Assembly: GCA_010692425.1 (NCBI GenBank)
Contig: JAAHHJ010000002.1
Location: forward strand, 1 to 64,000
Source: Symploca sp. SIO3C6
GTDB lineage: Bacteria; Cyanobacteriota; Cyanobacteriia; Cyanobacteriales; Coleofasciculaceae
Direction: 5' to 3'
Length of the DNA stretch: 64,000 bases
The notes beneath the pieces are model-generated. The model was not told the origin of the DNA. It saw only the letters and a program-made list of their open reading frames with translations, and ran no database searches. This document shows, piece by piece, positions 27,229-36,717 of this stretch (positions are counted from its first letter, which is position 1; each line of letters begins with the position of its first letter). The position numbers and the translations under genes are program-made.

Positions 27229-27250
27229 ACAGGCTTTACAATAATGACTA

Positions 27251-27796
27251 ATGTTCACCCTTTTTCAAAGCTCACTCTGGTTTCGTCAAATTGTTAATTG
27301 GCTAGTGACTGCTGGTTCAGTTTTCCTCTGCTTACTGGTTTTACCTGCACGCATACAGGGGATGGAATTATTAGGAATATCTCCCAACTGGCTTTTAATT
27401 TGGGTAGTTGCTTGGAGCCTCAAACGCACAGCCTTTCAGGGAGCCTTAGCAGGAATAGTACTTGGTCTAATCCAAGATGGGATGACTGCAGCTGAGCCAA
27501 CCCATGTCTTAAGTCTTGCCATTGTGGGGATCTTGACAGCTCGAATGCAAAAACAGCGGTATATTCGGGAAGATTTCATTTCGGTGGCATTAATTGTCTT
27601 TGGTATGGCAGTCGTTGGCGAGACTATAACTGCCATTCAGTATAGTTTTATGGGCAATCACAACCTATCGGAAATATGGAGTGATCACCAACGCATTGCT
27701 CTCTCCTCTGCAATTCTCAGCAGTCTTTGGGCACCAGTAGTATATTATCCACTCAATCGCTGGTGGGAGCGGATAAATCTAATGGAGCAAGCTTAA
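27251..27796 (+). CDS. mreD: Rod shape-determining protein MreD
   Basis: The 181-aa integral membrane protein has five to six predicted helices, including IVNWLVTAGSVFLCLLVLPA, then LLGISPNWLLIWVVAWSL and GALAGIVLGLIQDGM. It completes the MreBCD elongation complex. Identification rests on position, size and hydrophobic profile. Its last 18 bases overlap the end of the convergent HAD gene. Confidence 0.92.
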   Translation: MFTLFQSSLWFRQIVNWLVTAGSVFLCLLVLPARIQGMELLGISPNWLLIWVVAWSLKRTAFQGALAGIVLGLIQDGMTAAEPTHVLSLAIVGILTARMQKQRYIREDFISVALIVFGMAVVGETITAIQYSFMGNHNLSEIWSDHQRIALSSAILSSLWAPVVYYPLNRWWERINLMEQA

Positions 27797-28594
27797 CTCA
27801 AGAGGTTGTGGTTTATTTTCTAAGAGATAATGGGCTGCAGCTAGCAGATTGCTATGAATGCAGGTTGGCTGGAATTGCTGGAGGTAAAACTGAGAACGGA
27901 TACCGCAAGTAAGAGCGATAGTAGGGATTGATAGCTCCTGTGCTGCGAGCAAATCGGCTTCTGTATCGCCCACCATCCAGGCAGATAAAGGGTACCCTGT
28001 GATTTTAGCTTGGTCTGCGATCGCTTTTTTCAGAAGTTTTGTTTTTACTCCAGTATAGTTTTGGTAAGCAGTGTTTTGATTTTCGGTTCCATAAATGCCG
28101 ACAAACAGGCGAGTTAAACCATGATTTCTCAAAATTTGTGTGGCTTGTAACTGACAGCGCAAAGTGACCAACACTAGCTTTACACCCTGAGAATGCAGTA
28201 GAGCTAATGCCCAACTTGCTCCTGGTTGCAGACGGTCTTTCTGCAACAAAAAAGACTGATTGACAATCTCGCTAACGCGCTCTAAAAAGAAATCAATTTG
28301 CTCTCCTTGCAAACCTGAACGCATGGCAATCTCTACATCAGCTACACGGTTTTGCTTCATTTCCCAGAATTGCTTTTTACTAAGCATCTGGATAGGCAAG
28401 TTAATCCCTTGAGTTTGGTAAACAACTTGGGTAGCAGATAGGCTTAGCTTGTAAGTAGCATAGTAACGATTAGAGACATTGACTATTGGACCGTCAAAGT
28501 CGCAGAATACGATTAAGTGTTGGCGATAGGAGCCGTGGTTTTGATTGTGGTAATTTTGAGGTGATTGTGGGTCTAAGGCAACAATGCCAGTCAT
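27779..28594 (-). CDS. HAD-superfamily hydrolase
   Basis: The 271-aa protein shows HAD motif I as IVFCDFDGPIVNVSNRYY (catalytic Asp pair), motif II LVLVTLRCQ, and motif IV WMVGDTEADLLAAQEL. The large helical insert between (residues 55-140) is a C1-type cap as in phosphoglycolate phosphatases. The acid after the nucleophile is DFD, the usual DxD. The substrate is unknown. The N-terminal 25 residues before motif I (MTGIVALDPQSPQNYHNQNH...) are polar and may be partly untranslated. It converges with mreD. Confidence 0.85.
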   Translation of the reverse strand: MTGIVALDPQSPQNYHNQNHGSYRQHLIVFCDFDGPIVNVSNRYYATYKLSLSATQVVYQTQGINLPIQMLSKKQFWEMKQNRVADVEIAMRSGLQGEQIDFFLERVSEIVNQSFLLQKDRLQPGASWALALLHSQGVKLVLVTLRCQLQATQILRNHGLTRLFVGIYGTENQNTAYQNYTGVKTKLLKKAIADQAKITGYPLSAWMVGDTEADLLAAQELSIPTIALTCGIRSQFYLQQFQPTCIHSNLLAAAHYLLENKPQPLELSLLH

Positions 28595-28719
28595 AAATCT
28601 TTACTTAGATAGTCTTTTATGAAATATTTTTTAAACTCTAACAGTTCAAAACAAATTTTGGTGTAATCTATCGGACGCTAGCTTCTATGATTGGGGATAA
28701 AGCAATTATGTAGGCAGCC

Positions 28720-30720
28720 ATGAGTTACTGTATTAATCCCAGCTGCCCTCAGCCTAATGATCCAGCCAATACCAATAATCGCATTTGCCGCCATTGTGGC
28801 TCCCAATTATTGCTCAAAGGGCGCTATCAGGTGATGCGTCTACTGAGTGATCACAGTGGCTTTGGCAAAGTCTATGAAGCTTATTGCGGGGCAACACCAA
28901 AAATCCTTAAAGTTCTTCAGCCAAGACACAATCATAACCTTAGAGTTATTAAGTTATTCAAACAAGAAGCTGCTGTCTTAAGCAAGCTAAATCATCCCGG
29001 CATCCCAAAAGTCGAGCCAGATGGGTACTTTCAGTTTTTTCCCAGAAATTCCACTGAGCCAGTTCATTGCATCATCATGGAGAAAATTGATGGTCCCAAC
29101 TTAAGGCAGTGGATGAGGCAGCAGGGCAATCACCCAATTGCAGAACAGCAGGCTCTGAGATGGTTAAAACAGCTAGCGGAGATTTTGCATCTAGTTCATC
29201 AGAAAAATTACTTTCATCGTGATATTAAACCAGAAAATATCATGCTCCGCTCTTCTGGACAACTAGTTTTGATTGACTTTGGCACAGCTAGGGAATTGAC
29301 CTATACTTACTTTGCAGAAGTTGGTGGTGAAGGTAGTGTCACTAAGATTAGTTCTGCTGGTTACACGCCACCTGAACAAGAAAAAGGTCATGCTGTACCG
29401 CAGTCAGATTTCTATGCTTTGGGGCGTACTTTTGTCTATTTATTAACTAGTAAGCAAGCAACAGACCAGGATATTTATGAACCATTAACCGATAAATTAA
29501 ATTGGCGTCATTATACTTCTGATATTTCTACTCAACTAGCAGATTTTATTGATAAAATGATGGCTCCTACTGCAGCAGCTAGACCTAAGAATACTCAAGA
29601 AGTTTTAAATGAAATCGCCAGGATATCACGGGGATTACCTCAACATCAACTGCTTAACAATTCTAGCGAAGCCACGATCTTGCAAGGGTGTACAACTCAA
29701 ACAATGTCAGAGGACGTCAGAGAAAAACAACGAGTTGTTAAAACTCAAAAATGGTTGATTGGGGGAGCTGTTGCTGTAGTTGTTGGCTTGGGAGTATATG
29801 GAATTGGACAAGTTTATCCATTCAAGCAGGAAAATATCTCTATAGTCAAAACTCTTGAAGGGCATGATGGTTATGTAAATTACCTTAATATTAGCCCCGA
29901 TGGGAAGAGATTAATTAGCTCCAGTGCAGATAAGACCATCAAAATTTGGGATCTCTTCACTGATAAACCTGTTCGTACTCTGATCAGACATTCTAAACAT
30001 ATTGACTATTTTGCTATTAGCAGTGATCTAACCAAGATTGCTACTGTCGGCGGTGACAATACAATTAAAATTTGGGATTTAAATACTGGTCAAGAAATTA
30101 ATACCCTTACCAGTCACTCTAGCTTTGTTAATGCTGTCGCTATTAGTTATGACAGCCAGATTTTAGTAAGCGCCAGTGCCGATAAAACAATTAAAATTTG
30201 GGATTTAGCTACTGGCAGAGAAATTAAAACTCTCAAGGGTCATTCGGGAGCAGTTAATCACCTCATAATCAGCCATGATCAGCAGTTATTAGCCAGTGCC
30301 AGTGCCGATAAGACAATTAAAATTTGGGATTTAAATACTGGCAAAGATATCAAAACTCTTAGAGGACATTCTAGTTTTGTTAATTACCTTGCTATTAGCA
30401 ACGATGATCAGCTGTTAGCAAGCGCCAGTGCTGATAAAAATATTAAAGTTTGGGATTTAGCTACCAAGAAAGAAATTGCTACTCTCAAGGGTCATTCTAG
30501 TTGGGTTAAACCTATAGTTATTAGTCCTGATGGTAAAACTTTATTTAGTGGTGGTGCAGAAAATAAAATTAGAATTTGGGATTTAACTACCAAGAAAGAA
30601 ATTGACACTCTTAAAGGACATTCTAGTTATATTAATTCTCTTACGATTAGCCCTGATGGCAAAACTTTAGTTAGTGCTAGTGCTGATCAGACCATCAAAA
30701 TTTGGCGGTTGGCGAAATAG
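28720..30720 (+). CDS. Serine/threonine protein kinase with zinc ribbon and WD40 propeller
   Basis: The 666-aa protein has four parts. A short zinc ribbon lies at residues 4-28 (CINPSCP ... CRHCGS). A Hanks-type kinase domain spans about 34-300, with catalytic loop YFHRDIKPENIML and DFGTAREL, and the activation segment ends SAGYTPPEQ. A membrane helix lies near 344-362 (WLIGGAVAVVVGLGVYGIG). Seven WD40 repeats follow (about 376-666), each ending in a (T/N)IKIWDL-type strand, enough for a complete propeller. The glycine-rich loop (LLSDHSGFGKVYEA) is degenerate, though the Lys of KILKVL may serve ATP. The kinase would act in the cytoplasm; the propeller would be outside the membrane if the helix spans. 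Such fusions are typical of filamentous cyanobacteria. The repeats are close to one another in DNA, suggesting recent duplication or gene conversion. Confidence 0.92.
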   Translation: MSYCINPSCPQPNDPANTNNRICRHCGSQLLLKGRYQVMRLLSDHSGFGKVYEAYCGATPKILKVLQPRHNHNLRVIKLFKQEAAVLSKLNHPGIPKVEPDGYFQFFPRNSTEPVHCIIMEKIDGPNLRQWMRQQGNHPIAEQQALRWLKQLAEILHLVHQKNYFHRDIKPENIMLRSSGQLVLIDFGTARELTYTYFAEVGGEGSVTKISSAGYTPPEQEKGHAVPQSDFYALGRTFVYLLTSKQATDQDIYEPLTDKLNWRHYTSDISTQLADFIDKMMAPTAAARPKNTQEVLNEIARISRGLPQHQLLNNSSEATILQGCTTQTMSEDVREKQRVVKTQKWLIGGAVAVVVGLGVYGIGQVYPFKQENISIVKTLEGHDGYVNYLNISPDGKRLISSSADKTIKIWDLFTDKPVRTLIRHSKHIDYFAISSDLTKIATVGGDNTIKIWDLNTGQEINTLTSHSSFVNAVAISYDSQILVSASADKTIKIWDLATGREIKTLKGHSGAVNHLIISHDQQLLASASADKTIKIWDLNTGKDIKTLRGHSSFVNYLAISNDDQLLASASADKNIKVWDLATKKEIATLKGHSSWVKPIVISPDGKTLFSGGAENKIRIWDLTTKKEIDTLKGHSSYINSLTISPDGKTLVSASADQTIKIWRLAK

Positions 30721-31216
30721 TGCAGGGAGGCAAGGTAGGTAAGGGACTAGGGTTGGAAGATTAGTGACATACTCCCGACGCTAAATCAAAGATTAATAGC
30801 CCTTGGGCATGGCTATAGCCTAAGAGGCAAGCTTCACTTACCTCTTAGAGCTTGGAGCTTTATTTAGTAACCAGCATTTTTCCCGCCAAAGGCGGACACG
30901 CTGCGCTAACGGCTTTGTTACCTTTGTTTATGGTAGCTATTTTTGTGTAAAGTATTGTAACTGTGTTGCATATACTGGCGATTCATCCAGTCTCCAACAT
31001 GGACGGGTAGGTCGCGGGGCTTCTCGCCGGAATAGCTAAAATTGGACAATCACTGGTAATGGGTAAAGAAGTTTATGATCACGATCGCAATTGTGTAAAA
31101 TTTCATATAGTATATATCAGGTACAGCTGCAAAAGATTTCAGCTTGAAGCCACTAGCTAGGGAAATTGTCAGAGGTTTGAACCCCATGTGGGTAAAGGGA
31201 TTAGTGCAAGTCTCAA
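30721..31216. other. 500-bp intergenic stretch with element debris
   Basis: No gene. At 30764-30781 GTGACATACTCCCGACGC resembles the reverse complement of the GGGGAGTGTCAA ends at 13 and 34 kb. At 30881-30920 a GCGGACACGCTGCGCTAACGGC-like palindromic repeat occurs in the region, and at 30997-31027 a GACGGG...GCGGGGCTTCTCGCCGG segment resembles the 3.7-kb hairpin. I read the stretch as decayed IS200/IS605-type DNA. Confidence 0.45.
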
Positions 31217-31600
31217 ATGAAACCAAAATTTAAAGATACCGTCGCTTGGCAACAAGCTCAACTGCTGATGCAGCCGGCTTTTATCCGTATTCTTGATCAG
31301 GTTCGTAAACAGCTGGAACCAACAAATTGGAAAGCAACATATAAAGATATCAAAACTCCTATACCAGGCTATCAGATGTGTTTAGAACACGAAAGCACCT
31401 CAGTGTGCTTTGATTTATGGGAGCTTTGCTATCAAGTTTGTTTTCGCGACTACTCTCCCACAGCAACTGAAACAGAGAGCCAGGAAGTTGAAATTGATAC
31501 TGCCTTAATTGATCAAACTGGTGAAGTGGATTGGCATTACCTAGACGCCAAGGCAGAAAAATTAGTAACGCAAGTGTTGGCAGGTTTAAAGAACAAATAA
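31217..31600 (+). CDS. Conserved hypothetical cyanobacterial protein
   Basis: The 127-aa soluble acidic protein has no recognised domain. Visible blocks are FKDTVAWQQAQLLMQPAFIR, an aromatic segment VCFDLWELCYQVCFRDYSPT and a C-terminal helix LDAKAEKLVTQVLAGLKN. The centre has three cysteines (CLEHESTSVCFDLWELC) that could bind metal, though the spacing is irregular. It lies 124 bp upstream of ygfZ on the same strand, but a heptamer-rich gap separates them. Confidence 0.7.
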   Translation: MKPKFKDTVAWQQAQLLMQPAFIRILDQVRKQLEPTNWKATYKDIKTPIPGYQMCLEHESTSVCFDLWELCYQVCFRDYSPTATETESQEVEIDTALIDQTGEVDWHYLDAKAEKLVTQVLAGLKNK

Positions 31601-31724
31601 AGGAGTTCAAGAATTATATGAAATCAATCTAACCTAAACTAATAAGTGAAAACAAAAATATTTCTTGCTTATTACTTATTACTTAAAAAAGTACTTGTAG
31701 CAAACAGTAGAAACATTTTATATA

Positions 31725-32780
31725 ATGAGCCAAGAACTACGCGAGATACAAGTTACGGCTGGGGCAACATTTGAGAAGGTAGGTGAGTACCAGGTTCCAG
31801 TCAGCTTTGGCAATGATGCTGTGGCACTTCAGGCAGCACGCCAGGGTGTTGCCCTAGTTAATTTATCCCACTGGGGGCTACTGCAATTTACTGATGATGA
31901 CAGGTTGCGCTACCTCCATAATCAAAGTACCAATGACTTCCAAAATCTCAAACCAGGGCAGGGATGTGATACAGTTTTCGTAACTTCTACGGCTCGTACT
32001 ATTGACTTAGCGACTGCTTACGTGCTTGAGAAGGCGGTACTAGTTATAGTATCTCCTCATCGGCGTCAGCAGCTGATGGAATGGCTAGATCGTTTTATTT
32101 TTCCGATGGATCGGGTAAAAATAAAGGATATTTCTAGTGAAAATATTATCTTTAGTTTAATTGGCTCAGAAAGTAAGTCCCTTTTAAAAAAATTGGGCAT
32201 CGAGATACCCCTTGAGCAAGTTTATGCCAGTCACCAACAGCTAACCCTTGGTGATGTTAAGTTACTTTTAGCAGTGGGTAATGGCTTAGCACTGCCAGGA
32301 TATAATCTGATTGTTTCTGCTGAAGATAGTGTTAAGCTATGGCAGCAGTTAACGGCAGCTGGAGCTGTGGCAATGGGCGATCGCATTTGGGAGCAACTGC
32401 GAATTGAACAGGGGCGTCCCGTGGCTGAGTCTGAACTTACAGATGATTACAATCCCCTAGAGGCTGGTTTATGGCAAACTATTTCTTTAGAGAAAGGTTG
32501 CTATATTGGTCAGGAAACTATTGCTCGTTTGAATACTTATAAAGGGGTTAAACAGCAACTGTGGGGTATTCGTCTCCAGGCACCAGCAGAGCCAGGAACT
32601 GTAGTAATCTTAGATGGTAGTAAAGTTGGCAAGTTAACTAGTTATACCGAAACTGAACAGGGTTCATTTGGTCTGGCCTATGTCCGTACTAAGGCTGGAG
32701 GTGCTGGTTTGCAAGTGCAGGTGGGAGAAACTGTGGGAGAATTAGTTGATGTGCCGTTTTTGACTCGAGTTCCGCAGTGA
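31725..32780 (+). CDS. ygfZ: Folate-binding protein YgfZ (GcvT-like)
   Basis: The 351-aa protein belongs to the GcvT/YgfZ family that uses tetrahydrofolate to help maintain iron-sulfur enzymes. The signature KGCYIGQET is intact (residues about 259-267), preceded by GDRIWEQLRIEQGRPVAESE and NPLEAGLW. The N-terminal RYLHNQSTNDFQNLKPGQG fits the folate-binding domain. Length is typical of cyanobacterial members. Heptamer repeats flank the gene on both sides. Confidence 0.9.
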   Translation: MSQELREIQVTAGATFEKVGEYQVPVSFGNDAVALQAARQGVALVNLSHWGLLQFTDDDRLRYLHNQSTNDFQNLKPGQGCDTVFVTSTARTIDLATAYVLEKAVLVIVSPHRRQQLMEWLDRFIFPMDRVKIKDISSENIIFSLIGSESKSLLKKLGIEIPLEQVYASHQQLTLGDVKLLLAVGNGLALPGYNLIVSAEDSVKLWQQLTAAGAVAMGDRIWEQLRIEQGRPVAESELTDDYNPLEAGLWQTISLEKGCYIGQETIARLNTYKGVKQQLWGIRLQAPAEPGTVVILDGSKVGKLTSYTETEQGSFGLAYVRTKAGGAGLQVQVGETVGELVDVPFLTRVPQ

Positions 32781-32790
32781 TGTTTTTTAA

Positions 32791-32812
32791 GTAATAAGTA
32801 ATAAGTAATAAG
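32791..32812 (+). repeat. Heptanucleotide repeat (GTAATAA)
   Basis: Three units of GTAATAA follow ygfZ. This is one site of a dispersed heptamer family also at 31667-31684, 52571-52582, 52612-52663, 59605-59618 and 59639-59680. Confidence 0.75.
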
Positions 32813-32894
32813 GAAGAAATGCTATTGTTAGCACATAATGTCCGGTCAATTAACCTTAATAAGAAACCAAAGAATGCACGACAGCTTATCAGTG

Positions 32895-33215
32895 TTACTT
32901 AAGATAGTAATTGGGATGAAACTTGGCATAGAGCATTGCTGCTATGGGCTGCCCACCTCGTAAATGTCTCTTGACGACAGCAGGAACTTCATCTGGATGA
33001 ACTCTACTGTACCAAATCATTTCTGGCTCAACCAATATCATTGGGCCATTCCCACACTGTCCTAGACAACCACTGGCGATGGTAATATTGTCTTGCAAAA
33101 GTAATTTTTTGAATGCTGCCAATACAGCTGCGGCACCTTGACGGCGGCAGCAACTACCTTGACAAACTGTGACTCGCTTCGACGGTTCTTGATTTTCCAC
33201 TCTAACAGAAAACAA
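32895..33215 (-). CDS. 2Fe-2S thioredoxin-like ferredoxin
   Basis: The 106-aa protein matches thioredoxin-fold 2Fe-2S proteins. The ligands are in VCQGSCCRRQG and SGCLGQCGNGP, followed by MILVEPEMIWYSRVHPDEVP. It would carry electrons in the cytoplasm; its redox partner is unknown. It is the second gene after cysK on the same strand with a 13-bp gap, so the two are probably co-transcribed. An upstream in-frame extension is possible, but ATG at 33215 fits the family. Confidence 0.88.
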   Translation of the reverse strand: MFSVRVENQEPSKRVTVCQGSCCRRQGAAAVLAAFKKLLLQDNITIASGCLGQCGNGPMILVEPEMIWYSRVHPDEVPAVVKRHLRGGQPIAAMLYAKFHPNYYLK

Positions 33216-33228
33216 ATGATAATTTTAT

Positions 33229-34203
33229 CTAATCCGGCAATAATCCTTTCAACTCCAACCATTCCCGATTAAATAATCGCGACTGGTAGCGAGCGCCGCC
33301 ATCACAAAGGACTGTAACTATTGTATGTCCTGGTCCCATTTGTTTGGCAAGAGCTACTGCTGCTCCTACATTAATGCCGACGGAACCGCCCATAAATAGA
33401 CCGTCTTTTCTAAGTAATTGGTAAATTACTCGCACACACTCATGATCGTCAATTTGAAGGGCATCATCAATCGGCACACCTTCCATGTTAGCTGTAATAC
33501 GGCTGTTACCAATGCCTTCAGTAATTGAACTGCCCTCTACTTTTACCTCGCCAGTTTTGATATAACTGTAGAGTCCGCTACCCATAGGGTCAGCTACTAC
33601 TGATTTAAGTTGAGGATTCTTTTGTTTAAGGTACATTGAGACACCGGCAAAAGTACCACCAGTTCCAGTAGAGGCAACCCAGGCGTCAATCTTACCGTCA
33701 GTTTGCGCCCACATTTCTGGTCCCGTAGTTTCGTAGTGAGCCTGCCTGTTTGCCAAGTTGTCAAACTGATTCGCCCAGATAGCATTATCCATCTCAGCAG
33801 CGACGCGCCCCGAGAGCTTAACATAATTATTGGGGTCTCGATAAGGCACAGCTGGAACTGGACGCACTTGAGCACCTAGTGTCCTCAAAGCATCCATCTT
33901 CTCTTGAGATTGAGTTTCTGGAATAATAATTAGGCATTTATAACCTTTGGCATTACAGATATGAGCTAAGCCAATACCAGTGTTGCCTGCTGTACCCTCA
34001 ACAACGGTACCCCCTGGTTTTAGTAAACCTTTTTCTTCCGCGTCTCTAATAATATATAGTGCAGCTCTGTCTTTAACAGAACCACCAGGATTAAGAAACT
34101 CAGCTTTGCCGAGAATTTCGCAACCAGTCTCCTCACTAAAGCTATTTAAACGGATCAGTGGTGTATTACCAACTGTTCCTACAAAACCGTTTTTGATATC
34201 CAT
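33229..34203 (-). CDS. cysK: Cysteine synthase (O-acetylserine sulfhydrylase)
   Basis: The 324-aa PLP enzyme makes cysteine from O-acetylserine and sulfide. The PLP lysine lies in NPGGSVKDRAALYII, the phosphate loop is STGTGGTFAG, and the substrate loop is VEGTAGNTGIGLA. EGTAGNTG rather than EPTSGNTG marks the sub-family shared by several cyanobacterial and fungal enzymes. Length is standard. It is co-directional with a 2Fe-2S protein gene 13 bp downstream, a pairing that suggests sulfur or iron-sulfur metabolism. Confidence 0.94.
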   Translation of the reverse strand: MDIKNGFVGTVGNTPLIRLNSFSEETGCEILGKAEFLNPGGSVKDRAALYIIRDAEEKGLLKPGGTVVEGTAGNTGIGLAHICNAKGYKCLIIIPETQSQEKMDALRTLGAQVRPVPAVPYRDPNNYVKLSGRVAAEMDNAIWANQFDNLANRQAHYETTGPEMWAQTDGKIDAWVASTGTGGTFAGVSMYLKQKNPQLKSVVADPMGSGLYSYIKTGEVKVEGSSITEGIGNSRITANMEGVPIDDALQIDDHECVRVIYQLLRKDGLFMGGSVGINVGAAVALAKQMGPGHTIVTVLCDGGARYQSRLFNREWLELKGLLPD

Positions 34204-34316
34204 AAATCTATATTAACTTTCCGCGCTTTCACCTCATCAACGACAAGGGTAGGCAATAGTGCATAGTAGCCAGATTCCCATTGGTGTTAGCATACGCGTT
34301 AGCGCCTTGAATAGAC

Positions 34317-34375
34317 AATCCCCACGTCTGTCGGGCTCTGCTCACCGGCTTTGCTAACAGACCGGGGAGTGTCAA
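34317..34375 (+). repeat. Orphan element end: AATCCCC ... GGGGAGTGTCAA (second copy)
   Basis: AATCCCCACGTCTGT and ACAGACCGGGGAGTGTCAA form a hairpin whose loop holds a GCTCTGCTCACCGGCTTTGC segment. The ends match 13037-13093. No transposase gene is present. It lies upstream of cysK. Confidence 0.45.
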
Positions 34376-34479
34376 TATTCTAAGCTGTTGTACATTTTAA
34401 TTGCAGTTTCGGCTGTTTGAGAAAAACTCTAACCAGAAAGGCTCCGAGGCAGAAAGATTTGAGGCAGAAGGTTTATCAA

Positions 34480-34545
34480 AATCATCTCCCCATCTCCCCC
34501 TCTCCCCATCTACCCCTCCCCCCATCTCCCCCTCTATCCAAAAAT
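34480..34545 (-). repeat. C/T-rich low-complexity tract
   Basis: Repeats of CATCTCCCC and CTCTCCCC, the complement of the GGGGAGA-type tract after the isoaspartyl peptidase gene. Non-coding. Confidence 0.7.
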
Positions 34546-34562
34546 GCAAATTAAATGACACC

Positions 34563-35201
34563 CTACTTGTTAGGTTGGGGCGTCATGCGCAGGTAGGGCT
34601 TAACTTCTTCGTAGCCCTTAGGAAATTTCTCCTTCAGTTCTGCTGGATCTTTGATTGAGGGTACAATTACACACTCATCCCCATCTTTCCAGTTGACTGG
34701 GGTTGCTACCTGGTGGTTATCCGTTAGCTGTAAGGAGTCTATTACCCGTAGAATTTCATCAAAGTTGCGACCAGTGCTGGCAGGATAGGTAATTGTCAGC
34801 CGTAGTTTTTTCTGAGGGTCGATTATAAAAACGGAACGTACAGTCAGGTTATTATTGGCGTTGGGATGGATCATATCGTAGAGGTCAGAGACCTTTTTAT
34901 CTGGATCCGCCAAAATTGGGTAGTTGAGAGTTGTCTGTTGTGTTTCTTCGATGTCTTTTACCCAGCCGTTGTGGGAATCAACATCGTCCACACTCAAAGC
35001 AATGGTTTTAACACCGCGCTTATCGAATTCACCCTTGAGTTTGGCAACCATGCCTAATTCGGTAGTGCAAACGGGAGTGAAGTCTGCTGGGTGGGAGAAC
35101 AGCACTACCCAGCTGTCCCCTGACCAGTTGTAGAAGTTGATTTCGCCTTCAGTGGAAGCCTGAGTAAAGTTGGGTACTGTATCGCCTAATCTCAGGGTCA
35201 T
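34563..35201 (-). CDS. 1-Cys peroxiredoxin (Prx6 type)
   Basis: The 212-aa protein reduces hydrogen peroxide and organic peroxides. The peroxidatic cysteine is C45 in HPADFTPVCTTELG. There is no second conserved resolving Cys, and the C-terminal domain (YPASTGRNFDEILRVIDSLQ, then VNWKDGDECVIVPSI) is that of the Prx6 family. Length is typical. Single gene; start ATG at 35201. Confidence 0.93.
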   Translation of the reverse strand: MTLRLGDTVPNFTQASTEGEINFYNWSGDSWVVLFSHPADFTPVCTTELGMVAKLKGEFDKRGVKTIALSVDDVDSHNGWVKDIEETQQTTLNYPILADPDKKVSDLYDMIHPNANNNLTVRSVFIIDPQKKLRLTITYPASTGRNFDEILRVIDSLQLTDNHQVATPVNWKDGDECVIVPSIKDPAELKEKFPKGYEEVKPYLRMTPQPNK

Positions 35202-35507
35202 AACTATCTTTCCTGTTGAATCTCAGAGGAGACAGCTTCTGATCTTCTCACGAAATATTGATTTAATCGTAGATGTTGATATTTCTTTAAATTTATGGAT
35301 GTAAAACTTGTAACACATTGTAGTAACACACTTTTCCTGCTGGTGTTACCTACCCTGCCCAAAAACAGCCTTACTGGGCTTGAGCATTATTATGAATAAA
35401 CTTAACGCTTTTCTCATAAGATGAGACAATAGAATCCAAAAATTAAACCAATAGCTACAGAGTTAAAACTCTATTCAGGCTGCGTTGTGTGAGTAAGGAG
35501 TTATTTT

Positions 35508-35963
35508 ATGAAACGATTGGTTCGTCTAATCACGGTCTTGGCGCTGGTGGTGGGCTGCCTAGGCTGGTTAGGTATGCCTCAAGATGCTAGTGCTTCACCT
35601 AAGCCTGGGGCTGACAGAGATTTGTTGAGTAATTTCATTGGGCAATCATCACAGTTTTTGCTTGCTGAGGCAAAATACATCAATCCTGCTGATAAAAAGC
35701 TGGAAAGCGAATTTGGTCAAAAGGTCGATTTGAACAATAGCCATATTCGAGACTTTCGTCAGTATCGAGGCATGTATCCGACTCTGGCTCGCAAGATAAT
35801 TGACAATGCTCCCTACAATTCAGTAGAAGATGTGTTGAAAATTCCGGGACTCAGTGAGCGTCAGCAAAAAATACTGCGAGATAACCTTGACAGCTTTACA
35901 GTGACTGAAACTGCAGATGTTTATGTAGAAGGTGGAGACCGTTACAATCCAGGCGTTTACTAA
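35508..35963 (+). CDS. psbU: Photosystem II 12-kDa extrinsic protein PsbU
   Basis: PsbU binds the lumenal face of photosystem II and stabilises the oxygen-evolving site. The 151-aa precursor has a signal peptide ([19 protein letters not shown], then ...DASA). The mature part has the helix-hairpin-helix-like fold: [20 protein letters not shown], then [20 protein letters not shown], ending [10 protein letters not shown]. All are family hallmarks. ATG at 35508 has a GGAG ribosome site. It stands alone. Confidence 0.97.
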   Translation: MKRLVRLITVLALVVGCLGWLGMPQDASASPKPGADRDLLSNFIGQSSQFLLAEAKYINPADKKLESEFGQKVDLNNSHIRDFRQYRGMYPTLARKIIDNAPYNSVEDVLKIPGLSERQQKILRDNLDSFTVTETADVYVEGGDRYNPGVY

Positions 35964-36010
35964 CTGTAAGCGACTGATTGGGTGAACTCTAGCAAAAACA
36001 ATCACTCTTT

Positions 36011-36121
36011 AGAACCTATCCGAAAAATCGGCGTACTGGTCGCAAACTCAAAAAAATCTGTGTTTCCCTGCCTTCAAACAGTAGTTTTAAACCTCTCAAA
36101 CTGACTTTTTGGATAGGTTCT
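36011..36121. mobile_element. MITE-like element with AGAACCTATCC ends
   Basis: A 111-bp segment has 16-bp terminal inverted repeats: AGAACCTATCCGAAAA at the left and TTTTTGGATAGGTTCT at the right, one mismatch. No gene inside. The ends resemble IS5/IS427-group elements, for which this would be a non-autonomous derivative; an IS5-type transposase remnant lies at 39.3 kb. Confidence 0.7.
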
Positions 36122-36429
36122 TGAGGGTGTTATTCCCCTCACCAAATCTTTCGTTGACATCCTATCTACGCTATTTCTCAGATATAGTGACTTCTATTTC
36201 AAGGTTTCAATTCTAGTTGCGTGTGGTCTGATTTCAGAGTTAGTGCAAAATTCATAGATTTTTCTTTCTTTAGTCTTACCCCAAGGCATGATCTGCTCAT
36301 TGTATATTCTGTGCTATCATCCTGGATGGGTATTATATTCGCCGGTAAATTTGTTCTCTAGCTATAACAGGCAGATATTACGAATATAAGAATATAATCC
36401 TCTCTGGCTTTCGATCTCGGAGATCATGC

Positions 36430-36717
36430 ATGTCAATTTATATTGGTAATCTATCCTACGATGCTACTGAGGAAGACGTTAGCACTATATTTGCAGATTA
36501 TGGCACTGTAAAGCGGGTTCAGTTACCCACGGATCGTGAAACGGGTAAACCACGTGGCTTTGGTTTTGTGGAAATGGTAAAAGAGGAAGAAGAAGCAGCA
36601 GCGATCGAGGCTCTAGATGGAGCTGAATGGATGGGGCGTACTCTTAGAGTTAATAAAGCTAGACCTCGTAAGGAAAAAGGCTTCGATAGGAACCAAGGAG
36701 ATGGGTTCTCTGGATAA
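36430..36717 (+). CDS. RRM-domain RNA-binding protein
   Basis: The 95-aa protein is a single RNA recognition motif: RNP2 is IYIGNLSY (residues 3-10) and RNP1 is RGFGFVEM (about 42-49). The tail is short, glycine-poor and basic (KARPRKEKGFDRNQGDGFSG). Cyanobacterial Rbp proteins of this type are often cold-induced. The 5' region of about 300 bp after the MITE could hold the cold-responsive leader, but I see no defined motif. Confidence 0.93.
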   Translation: MSIYIGNLSYDATEEDVSTIFADYGTVKRVQLPTDRETGKPRGFGFVEMVKEEEEAAAIEALDGAEWMGRTLRVNKARPRKEKGFDRNQGDGFSG

